Assembly (NCBI GenBank): GCA_003557825.1
Contig: PWNM01000625.1
Location: 1-8,897 of the forward strand
Direction of reading: 5' to 3'
Length of the DNA: 8,897 nucleotides
From: Candidatus Hydrogenedentota bacterium
GTDB taxonomy: Bacteria > Hydrogenedentota > Hydrogenedentia > Hydrogenedentales > SLHB01
Part shown: in pieces, positions 1 to 5,925 of the stretch
How the letters are laid out: the number at the start of each line of letters is the position of its first letter
Numbering within the stretch: position 1 is the stretch's first letter
Position numbers and translations under genes: made by a program
Notes under the pieces: model-generated
The model's input: only the letters and a program-made list of their open reading frames with translations
The model's database searches: none
Told to the model about the DNA's origin: nothing

Positions 1-1
1 T

Positions 2-853
2 GAGGGCATCGCCTTCATTGCACGTGACGTGACCGAATGGAAACGAGCCGAAGAGGAAGCGCGAGTTCGCCAGCAGCAGTTGGTCCAGGCCGAAAAGCTG
101 TCTTCCCTTGGCGTCTTGGTAGGCGGTGTGGCCCACGAGCTCAACAACCCCAATTCGTATATCGCCATGAATGTCTACATGCTCAAAGACATCTGGAACA
201 GCGTGTTGCCCATTCTGGACCAATACCATGCGGAGACCGGCGATTTCGTAATGGCAGGGTTGCCTTATTCAAAGATGCGCGAGCGCGTACCCGAACTGTT
301 CGAGGCTATGGAGGAGGGGTCGGATCGCATCAAGTACATCGTCCGGGAGCTTCGCGAGTTTGCTCGGCAAACACCCGACGATCTGATCGAGACCGTAAAC
401 CTCAATCAGGTGGTCGAATCGGCCATGACTCTGCTTTCATCCATGCTGAAAAAGGCTACCCGCCATATCGAGGTCGAATTTGGAAATGATCTTCCCTCGC
501 TTCAGGGCAATTATCGCCGCATCGAACAGGTCATTATCAACCTGTTGCAGAATGCCTGCCAGGCCTTGGCCGACCGCGATCGGCGCGTTCGGGTAACCAC
601 CTTCGCCGAGCCCAAACAGCATCAGGTCGTTCTGACCGTCGCCGACGAGGGGGGCGGAATCAAGCCCTCCGATCTACCGCGCGTGATGGACCCCTTCTTT
701 ACAACGAAGCGCGACGCAGGCCATTCCGGACTGGGTCTATCCGTCTGCGCAACCATCATTCAAGACCATCAGGGACAGTTAACATTCGAGTCAACACTCG
801 GCAAAGGCACGAAAGCCACCTTGCGCCTTCCGGTACCACGGGACCGACGTTAG
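2..853 (+). CDS. PAS-associated sensor histidine kinase (5' end outside window)
   Basis: C-terminal 283 codons of a sensor histidine kinase; the reading frame is open to the window edge, so the GTG at 29 is internal. The first visible residues (ARDVTEWKRAEEE) are the typical end of a PAS/PAC sensor domain running into a coiled-coil linker. The H-box GGVAHELNNP follows, with the phosphoacceptor His encoded at 134-136. The ATPase domain has the N-box (NLLQNACQAL), G1 box (DEGGGI), F-box (DPFFTTK) and G2 box (GLGLSV), so it looks catalytically intact. Between the two dimerisation helices lies an insert of about 45 residues containing GLPYSKMRERVPEL, which I associate with a histidine kinase subfamily paired with NtrC-type regulators. 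The stop is 22 nt before the response regulator, so the two are almost certainly cotranscribed and the kinase phosphorylates Asp59 of that regulator. The stimulus cannot be inferred because the sensor region is missing. Confidence 0.93.
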   Translation, partial: EGIAFIARDVTEWKRAEEEARVRQQQLVQAEKLSSLGVLVGGVAHELNNPNSYIAMNVYMLKDIWNSVLPILDQYHAETGDFVMAGLPYSKMRERVPELFEAMEEGSDRIKYIVRELREFARQTPDDLIETVNLNQVVESAMTLLSSMLKKATRHIEVEFGNDLPSLQGNYRRIEQVIINLLQNACQALADRDRRVRVTTFAEPKQHQVVLTVADEGGGIKPSDLPRVMDPFFTTKRDAGHSGLGLSVCATIIQDHQGQLTFESTLGKGTKATLRLPVPRDRR

Positions 854-875
854 AGCATGTGGGGATAGGGGACAA

Positions 876-2294
876 ATGAAGCACGGCGACTCCTCGTCAA
901 AAGTACTGTTGGTGGATGACGAAATCCATGCCCTCCGCAGCATGGAACTGGTACTCAATGCGGCGGGGATCGATCAGATCATCCTGTGCAAGGATAGTCG
1001 CGAGGTTGAAACCATCCTCGAAGAGGAGACCATTAGCGTCATGGTACTGGATCTTTGGATGCCTCACCGTTCGGGCGAGGATATCCTGGGCGCGATCCAG
1101 GCCGACCATCCCGATATCCCGGTGATTGTCAGCACAGGCGCCAATGATATCGAGACCGCTGTACGCTGCATGCGCGCCGGAGCCTACGATTACATGGTCA
1201 AACCGGTGGATCACAACCGCCTGGTAACTTCGGTTCGCCGGGCTCTCGAGATGCGCGAACTCCGCCGCGACTACGACATGCTAACGCAGCGCCTCCTGAG
1301 CAACACCCTCGAACATCCCGAGGCATTCGAACCTATCGTGACCGACGATCCCGCCATGCACAAGGTTTTTCAATATGTCGAGACCATCGCCGGAACGGCA
1401 AAACCGGTCTTGGTGACCGGTGAAACAGGCACGGGGAAGGAACTCATCGCGCGGTCGATTGCCCAGTTGAGCGGCCGTAAGGGCGAATTCGTCGCGGTGA
1501 ATGTCGCCGGCGTGGACGACGCTGTTTTCTCAGACACCCTGTTCGGTCACGTTCGCGGGGCCTACACCAGCGCCGATGCCAACCGCGCAGGATTCATCGA
1601 GAAGGCCGCTGGAGGCACGCTTTTTCTCGACGAAATCGGTGACCTCAGTCTGGCATCCCAGGTAAAACTGCTCCGTCTCCTTGAGACACGCGAGTATTAT
1701 CCCCTCGGTTCCGATATGGCCCGCCAGACCGATGCCCGCATCATCGTCGCGACGAACCAGGACCTCGATGCATTACAGCGGGCCGGCGGGTTCCGCGCCG
1801 ATCTCTACTATCGGCTAAAGACCCACCATGTCCATCTGCCACCGCTTCGAGATCGAAAGGACGATATCCCCTTATTGGTCGATCATTTCCTCGAAAAAAC
1901 GGCCGCCGCACTGGAGAAAAAGCGCCCTACGCCGCCCGCAGAGCTGTATGTTTTGCTGAACACCTACCACTTTCCGGGCAATGTTCGGGAACTCGAAGGC
2001 ATGGTCTTCGATGCCGTCAGCCACCACCACTCGCACAAGCTATCGTTGCGTATGTTCCGCGATCACGTCGGCCAGGATCCCGCTGAAACCGAGGACGATA
2101 ATGAAAGCGTGGAATCCGACGGTGACATGCCTAAAATCATGTTTACCGAACGCTTGCCCACGGTGCAGGAAGCGACGGACCTGCTCATTCAGGAGGCCAT
2201 GCGCCGGACCGGCGGCAATCAAAGCCTCGCCGCCCAACTCCTGGGTATGGCCCGACCGACCCTCAACAAACGCCTCCGTCAACTTGGGAGTTAG
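876..2294 (+). CDS. NtrC-family sigma-54-dependent response regulator
   Basis: A 472-residue transcription activator with the full NtrC architecture. The receiver domain (about 8-125) has acidic pair D14/D15, phosphoacceptor D59 in VLDLWMP, switch residue T87 and K109. The AAA+ domain (about 150-390) has Walker A GETGTGKE at 182-189, Walker B TLFLDE at 248-253, arginine-finger region FRADLYYRL at 306-314, and sensor II FPGNVREL at 367-374. The C-terminal Fis-type helix-turn-helix is at about 447-470 (GNQSLAAQLLG, then RPTLNKRLRQL), after an acidic linker at about 400-417. By family knowledge it binds upstream DNA and uses ATP to remodel sigma-54 RNA polymerase once phosphorylated. The sigma-54 contact loop reads GAYTSA (228-233) rather than GAFTGA. 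The ATG follows a G-rich stretch (ggggataggggac) that may serve as ribosome binding site. By eye I found no convincing -24/-12 promoter in the window, so its targets are probably elsewhere. Confidence 0.95.
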   Translation: MKHGDSSSKVLLVDDEIHALRSMELVLNAAGIDQIILCKDSREVETILEEETISVMVLDLWMPHRSGEDILGAIQADHPDIPVIVSTGANDIETAVRCMRAGAYDYMVKPVDHNRLVTSVRRALEMRELRRDYDMLTQRLLSNTLEHPEAFEPIVTDDPAMHKVFQYVETIAGTAKPVLVTGETGTGKELIARSIAQLSGRKGEFVAVNVAGVDDAVFSDTLFGHVRGAYTSADANRAGFIEKAAGGTLFLDEIGDLSLASQVKLLRLLETREYYPLGSDMARQTDARIIVATNQDLDALQRAGGFRADLYYRLKTHHVHLPPLRDRKDDIPLLVDHFLEKTAAALEKKRPTPPAELYVLLNTYHFPGNVRELEGMVFDAVSHHHSHKLSLRMFRDHVGQDPAETEDDNESVESDGDMPKIMFTERLPTVQEATDLLIQEAMRRTGGNQSLAAQLLGMARPTLNKRLRQLGS

Positions 2295-2359
2295 CCCGCC
2301 CAAGGTTTGGCAATCACTGAAAAGGTGTGGTACAAACTCAACACGGAGCACATCACGCA

Positions 2360-2366
2360 GGAGGGA
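2360..2366 (+). promoter_or_regulatory. Shine-Dalgarno site deciding the phosphatase start
   Basis: GGAGGGA lies 9 nt before the in-frame GTG at 2376. The upstream alternatives, TTG at 2307 and GTG at 2325, have no comparable site, so this motif favours the shorter protein. Confidence 0.6.
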
Positions 2367-2375
2367 TACCATCCG

Positions 2376-3152
2376 GTGCAGGAATGGATCAAGGACCGTA
2401 TAATCGAGGCGGGGCAACTCGCTATCGCACACCGACAAGATGGGTTGCGCATTTCGACGAAAACCGATGGTACCCCAGTCACATCGGCCGATCTGGCGGT
2501 TGATACGTTCTTATACGACGCAATTCGAACGGAATGCCCCGATGACGGGATTTTGACCGAGGAACGGCCCGATCCTTCCAACAGGTTAGACAAACGCCGG
2601 GTGTGGATTGTCGATCCCATTGACGGAACCAGCTCCTATTTGGCGGGAACCGACCTATGGGGCATATTGCTGGCCTGCTGCGAAGACGGCGTTCCGGCCC
2701 TGGCAGCCGCCCATTTCCCCGAACTCGGGCTTACCCTTCTCGCGGAAGCCGGCGGAAGCTGCGATCTCAACGGACGAACGGTCCGCGTCTCGCAAACACC
2801 TATCGAACGCAGCCGCGTGACCTGCTTGGGCAACGGGTTCAAGGACATCTGGCCCCGGCAACACCCCGGACGGTTTCCCGCTCTTGAATTGGTCCGATTG
2901 GCCGCCGGCGAATTTGAGGGCGTCGTCATCCGAGCCGGCAATAACTGCGGCGAACACGACTATGCCTGGGCAGGCTGCGCCATTGAAGCCGCCGGAGGGG
3001 TGATCACCGACGAAACCGGCGCGTCTCTGCGCTTTAATCGTCCCAACCGCGCCATGCCGCCCTTCATCGTCGCCAGCAACGGGCGCATCCACGAAGCCTT
3101 GCTCCAGGCCCTGGCTGCAGCCCTGCCTCGCAGTACGACATCCTCTCCCTGA
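2376..3152 (+). CDS. Inositol monophosphatase-superfamily phosphatase (CysQ/HisN-like)
   Basis: A 258-residue Mg2+-dependent phosphatase of the IMPase/FBPase/CysQ superfamily. Signature parts are TKTDGTPVTSAD at 28-39, the metal-binding acidic pair E62/E63 in GILTEERPD, the core motif WIVDPIDGTSSYL at 77-89 with metal ligands D80 and D83, and the C-terminal metal ligand D195 in GEHDYAWAG followed by AAGGVITDETG. Length fits the family (about 245-270). The LWGILLAC segment after DPIDGT and the C-terminal DY instead of WD recall the histidinol-phosphatase (HisN) branch, but 3'-phosphoadenosine or inositol phosphatase activity is equally possible; no neighbouring pathway gene decides. I chose the GTG at 2376 because GGAGGGA lies 9 nt upstream and the resulting N-terminus matches CysQ length. 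The frame is open further upstream to a TTG at 2307, which lacks a properly spaced ribosome site. It lies 81 nt after the regulator and 50 nt before the Lgt-like gene, probably in one transcription unit. Confidence 0.85.
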   Translation: MQEWIKDRIIEAGQLAIAHRQDGLRISTKTDGTPVTSADLAVDTFLYDAIRTECPDDGILTEERPDPSNRLDKRRVWIVDPIDGTSSYLAGTDLWGILLACCEDGVPALAAAHFPELGLTLLAEAGGSCDLNGRTVRVSQTPIERSRVTCLGNGFKDIWPRQHPGRFPALELVRLAAGEFEGVVIRAGNNCGEHDYAWAGCAIEAAGGVITDETGASLRFNRPNRAMPPFIVASNGRIHEALLQALAAALPRSTTSSP

Positions 3153-3202
3153 TATGGCATACTGTTCGGCATTGCGTTGACGCCCCGGGAGACCTTCAAT
3201 TT

Positions 3203-4033
3203 ATGCGACCTGTACTTGTTGAGCTGTACGGATACCAGTTTCATGCCTATGTGACCATGCTGTCCATCGCGTTCGTTGCCGCAACCCTGTTGGGGGTGCG
3301 CGAAAGCGATAAACAGGGTCTGAACATCCCACCGGAAACCGGCCTCTGGATCTTTATCGCTGCGTTGGTTGGCGCAAAGGCCTTTTGGATTGTCCAGTAC
3401 GACTCCCCCTGGCGGATTTGGCGGTCTGTGTTTATATGGGAAGGAGGCCTGGTATTTTATGGCGGACTTATCGGGGGCCTGCTTGCCGCATATGCATATG
3501 TCCGGCTATACCGCATCCCCACGCTTCAGGCGGCCGATGTATGCGCTCCCTACCTCATTCTCGGTCAGGGCATCACCCGCATCGGATGCTTTCTAAACGG
3601 TTGCTGCTACGGCAGGCCCACCATTCTACCCGTCGGCATCCAGTTTCCGCCCGGCAGCCACGTGCATCACCGACAGCTCGTAACCGGTCTGCTCGAACAA
3701 GGCGCCCAGAACACGCTCCCCGTGCATCCGACCCAGCTTTATATGGTGCTTGGTTTGTTCGGTACCTTCGTAGCGCTGAAAATCATCCTTGCCCGTAAGC
3801 GATTCCACGGCCAGGTAGCGGCGGGATACTTGCTCTTCTATGGCGCCCTACGGTTTGTCGTCGAGGGCCTCCGGGGCGACAGCGCACGCTCGATAGCCAC
3901 CTTGACCGTATCCCAGGCCATCAGTCTCGGGCTCATGACAGTGGGCGCGGCCATTTTTGTTATCGCATGGCGGAAAGGCTGGTTTCAGCGGCCCATTATC
4001 ACGCCAAACAAGCCTTCATCTTCGTCAAAATAA
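3203..4033 (+). CDS. lgt: Lgt-like prolipoprotein diacylglyceryl transferase (divergent)
   Basis: A 276-residue inner-membrane protein with about seven hydrophobic segments and the Lgt layout: EGGLVFYGGLIGG at 80-92, the signature TRIGCFLNGCCYG at 125-137, VHPTQLY at 174-180, and RFVVEGLRGD at 217-226. Lgt moves diacylglycerol from phosphatidylglycerol onto the lipobox cysteine of prelipoproteins, the first step of bacterial lipoprotein maturation. Length is normal. Aligned from memory with E. coli Lgt, the key arginine (R143) is kept as R126 and G154 as G137, but H103 is replaced by Y86, N146 by C129 and E151 by C134. It therefore belongs to a cysteine-rich divergent branch usually annotated as Lgt, and activity is not certain. 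The ATG follows GGGAG by about 11 nt. It starts 50 nt after the phosphatase gene with no strong promoter between them, and ends 15 nt before a strong hairpin. Confidence 0.82.
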   Translation: MRPVLVELYGYQFHAYVTMLSIAFVAATLLGVRESDKQGLNIPPETGLWIFIAALVGAKAFWIVQYDSPWRIWRSVFIWEGGLVFYGGLIGGLLAAYAYVRLYRIPTLQAADVCAPYLILGQGITRIGCFLNGCCYGRPTILPVGIQFPPGSHVHHRQLVTGLLEQGAQNTLPVHPTQLYMVLGLFGTFVALKIILARKRFHGQVAAGYLLFYGALRFVVEGLRGDSARSIATLTVSQAISLGLMTVGAAIFVIAWRKGWFQRPIITPNKPSSSSK

Positions 4034-4048
4034 GCTACCCCATTAACA

Positions 4049-4082
4049 CACGCCCCGCAGTCAGACGAGACTGCGGGGCGTG
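4049..4082. terminator. GC-rich hairpin between convergent genes
   Basis: A perfect 14-bp stem: the left arm 4049-4062 (CACGCCCCGCAGTC) pairs with 4069-4082 around a 6-nt loop (agacga). It sits in the 73-nt gap between the plus-strand Lgt-like stop (4033) and the minus-strand stop at 4107, so it can serve both. There is no clear T-run on either side, so it is not a textbook intrinsic terminator; it may act with Rho or stabilise the 3' ends. Confidence 0.65.
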
Positions 4083-4106
4083 AGGCCAAACGAAAGGATT
4101 GGGGTG

Positions 4107-5483
4107 TTACTTCCGCCGGATGATGTACGCGGCGCCTCCCACAAGCGCAAGGCCGAGGAGCCCAAGGCCCAACGGACCGCCTACCGGAAGGCCTTCGATG
4201 GGATCTGGAGGCGGGGGAGTGGGATCTTCGCCGTTCTCATCGAAATCTAAGGCCGAGTTCAGATACCCCGAGCGGTCGCCGGTTGCCAGGTAATGATCAA
4301 GATTGGTGGTACCGTCGCCATTCGCGTCGCCCGTCTGGGAGACAATCCCGGATAGCATGACGAACTGGGAGAGGGCCGCCTCCCAAATCGCATCGGCCTG
4401 CTCTTCCCCAACGGCGTCGTCATAGACCAGGTTATAGACGCCATCGCGGGAGGAGTTAAAAAACACCGTGCGCAACAACGCATTGGCTTCGCCTTCACCG
4501 AAGCTATTCCACATCATCCAAGCCGCGCCCACGTTGATCACCGCATCGATCAAATCCTGCCCATAAACATCAATAACTGCAGGCAGGTTTAGATCAGCCT
4601 CGAGGATCGCATGGTTTGCCATGAAGGCGTCGTAGACCTGCTGATGTATCGGCAGGCTGGGATCGGCCAGTATGGCGGCAATCAGAGCCAGCTCATCGCC
4701 GTTCGGAATGCCGTCCTGGTTGCGGTCCTGATCCGGGGCGAGCGTGCTGTCAATATTCGCCAGAAGCGTCAACGCCGCATCAAAGTCGATGATCAACGGC
4801 TCGGGCTCGGGGTCATCAAACGCAAGCGCCATTGCCAAATACTCTGCCCGATCGCTGGCTGCTTGGTAATGGTCCAGGTTCGTCGTCCCATCCCCATTCG
4901 CGTCACCTGTCTGCGCGATGATATCCGACAACACGATGAATTCACCCAAAGCATCCGTCCAAACGTCCACCGCATCGGCTCCCGGTACGCCTGCAAAGAT
5001 CATATCGTAGGCCCCATCCGAGCCGTTGTAGTAGAAGGTCTGAAACCGCGCATTGGCTTCACCTTCGCCGATATTACCCCACATCATCCATCCGCCGCCC
5101 ACAATGGACAACGCATCGACTACGGCCTGCGCTTCTGCATCCGACAGACTGAAGCCCGCTTGCAGAATGCCCTCATCTACCGCCACCTGAAGGTCCGATG
5201 CGATGCGATCCCGGTTCGTTACAAAGGCCTCGCGTACCGCCTCGTGAATGGGCAAGCTCTCATCGGCCAGAATTGCCGAAACAAGCGCCAGCTCGTCTCC
5301 ATTGGGAATCCCATCGTTATTGCGGTCCTGATTCGGTCCTACGCTGCTTGAAAACGGCGTCAATACAGTTAAGTAGGGATCGAAATCCACCGTGATTGCC
5401 TGCCCAACGGCCAGCGGCGAAGCACACAGCGCAACCGCTACCATAGCCGCCAAACTCCACACCCTGATTCTTGTCCTTCTCAT
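4107..5483 (-). CDS. Exported two-module Ca-loop protein with C-terminal sorting-type tail
   Basis: A 458-residue protein of no family I recognise. Residues 1-28 form a signal peptide (MRRTRIRVWS, then a hydrophobic core, likely cut after AVG27). Two homologous modules follow at about 31-224 and 231-414. Each has an EF-hand-like loop, D-R-N-x-D-G-I-P-N-G-D-E (53-64 and 253-264), then SLPIH, a WMMW...GEGEANA block (132-145 and 322-335), and QTGDANGDGTTNLDHY (191-206 and 383-398), which resembles dockerin or thrombospondin-type-3 calcium loops. An acidic/proline linker (DENGEDPTPPPPDP) leads to GLPVGG (431-436), a hydrophobic helix and terminal RRK, the pattern of a cell-surface sorting tail. 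The start is the ATG with AGGAGG 7 nt upstream; the frame is open further upstream, but that part lacks both features. A structural or cell-envelope role with calcium binding is inferred; no catalytic motif is visible. Confidence 0.85.
   Translation of the reverse strand: MRRTRIRVWSLAAMVAVALCASPLAVGQAITVDFDPYLTVLTPFSSSVGPNQDRNNDGIPNGDELALVSAILADESLPIHEAVREAFVTNRDRIASDLQVAVDEGILQAGFSLSDAEAQAVVDALSIVGGGWMMWGNIGEGEANARFQTFYYNGSDGAYDMIFAGVPGADAVDVWTDALGEFIVLSDIIAQTGDANGDGTTNLDHYQAASDRAEYLAMALAFDDPEPEPLIIDFDAALTLLANIDSTLAPDQDRNQDGIPNGDELALIAAILADPSLPIHQQVYDAFMANHAILEADLNLPAVIDVYGQDLIDAVINVGAAWMMWNSFGEGEANALLRTVFFNSSRDGVYNLVYDDAVGEEQADAIWEAALSQFVMLSGIVSQTGDANGDGTTNLDHYLATGDRSGYLNSALDFDENGEDPTPPPPDPIEGLPVGGPLGLGLLGLALVGGAAYIIRRK
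4242..4793 (-). repeat. Second copy of the internal protein module
   Basis: Encodes residues 231-414 of the exported protein. The DRNxDGIPNGDE loop sits exactly 200 residues (600 nt) after its partner in copy one; for example TGCGGTCCTGAT occurs at both 4721-4732 and 5321-5332 on the plus strand. Divergence elsewhere indicates an old intragenic duplication rather than a recent one. Confidence 0.8.
4812..5393 (-). repeat. First copy of the internal protein module
   Basis: Encodes residues 31-224. It is slightly longer than copy two, with about eight extra residues before the WMMW block (around SLSDAEAQA), while the loops at both ends and the GEGEANA block are conserved between the copies. Confidence 0.8.
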
Positions 5484-5490
5484 TGCTGTT

Positions 5491-5496
5491 CCTCCT
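5491..5496 (-). promoter_or_regulatory. Strong Shine-Dalgarno site of the two-module protein
   Basis: AGGAGG on the minus strand, 7 nt before the ATG at 5483-5481. It fixes the start directly before the signal peptide and argues against the longer in-frame extension to 5612. Confidence 0.8.
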
Positions 5497-5583
5497 GGAA
5501 AAGTTAGCCTCGATCCAAACCGACTTCTTCTGCTCTCCCCGAAAAGCAAAACAACCACACCAAATGGACTACTTACAAAATTA

Positions 5584-5612
5584 ATCATATACCAAATTGG
5601 CGCATTACGCAA
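5584..5612 (-). promoter_or_regulatory. Sigma-70-like promoter candidate for the two-module protein
   Basis: On the minus strand TTGCGT (5612-5607) is followed after exactly 17 nt by TATGAT (5589-5584), a five-of-six match to the -10 consensus. The predicted transcript start near 5577 gives a leader of about 94 nt before the ATG at 5483. The surrounding DNA is much more AT-rich than the genes. Found by eye; the consensus used by this organism is assumed. Confidence 0.5.
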
Positions 5613-5834
5613 CCCCTGTATACCATCTGGTCTTTACCTGGAATACGTTGAATAAGAGGCCAATATTCCCCAAGGAATCGCTGGAGGCCGGTACCACGCA
5701 ATGCCAAGCATAGAACATGCGCCGCCCCAAAAATGGCGGGTTCGAAAGGATGTTTTCCATTCCATGGCATTCAGGCAGGACGCTGACAAAGGGGACACCT
5801 TACAGGGTATTTGGTGGGCGTACGGTGGGATAAT

Positions 5835-5883
5835 GACAACGAAGCCGCATCATCCGTACTGGACGGCGCGGCTTCGTTTCGTC
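5835..5883 (-). terminator. Hairpin downstream of the large glycosidase-like gene
   Basis: An 11-bp perfect stem (AACGAAGCCGC at 5838-5848 with its complement at 5868-5878), extended by GAC/GTC (5835-5837 and 5881-5883) across a 2-nt bulge, with a 19-nt apical part that can form a further 4-bp stem (CCGT/ACGG). It lies about 45 nt past the stop at 5926 on the minus strand. The following minus-strand bases (gtcattatc) are only mildly T-rich, so it is a probable but not canonical terminator. Confidence 0.6.
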
Positions 5884-5925
5884 TTTACATAGAAGCGTTA
5901 CATCAACAATCGACCGTGCTATGCT

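Larger units (their letters stand above)
5484..5925. other. 442-nt intergenic region without a supported gene
   Basis: Separates two minus-strand genes. From right to left it holds the hairpin at 5835-5883, a stretch at about 5613-5834 in which I see no gene (only a small inverted repeat ATTCC-ccaa-GGAAT at 5665-5678), the promoter candidate at 5584-5612, and the leader of the two-module gene. A 63-codon open frame at 5701-5892 runs through the hairpin and has no proper ribosome site, so I did not call it. Confidence 0.6.

Noticed and set aside
2307..2375. Upstream TTG (2307) or GTG (2325) start for the phosphatase
   Set aside because: No well-spaced ribosome site, and the added 23 residues are outside the family fold; the GTG at 2376 has GGAGGGA 9 nt upstream.
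3153..3202. Possible -24/-12 (sigma-54) promoter before the Lgt-like gene (TGGCAT near 3156)
   Set aside because: The GG to GC spacing is wrong (11 rather than 10 nt) and the -12 half does not match TTGC.
4611..5351. 246-codon plus-strand open frame
   Set aside because: Antisense shadow of the two-module gene; the minus strand has a ribosome site, a signal peptide and repeated motifs, while this frame shows none.
4107..5483. Cellulosomal dockerin interpretation of the GDANGDG loops
   Set aside because: Dockerins need two closely paired loops with Asp at position 12; here the loops are far apart and the acidic residue is at position 11.
5484..5612. N-terminal extension of the two-module protein to an ATG at 5612
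   Set aside because: The extension would put 43 residues before a clear signal peptide, would start upstream of the predicted transcript start, and ignores the AGGAGG site at 5491-5496.
5701..5892. 63-codon plus-strand open frame in the intergenic region
   Set aside because: It overlaps the terminator-like hairpin, the nearest GGAGG is too far from the ATG (13 nt), and the protein has no recognisable or gene-like features.
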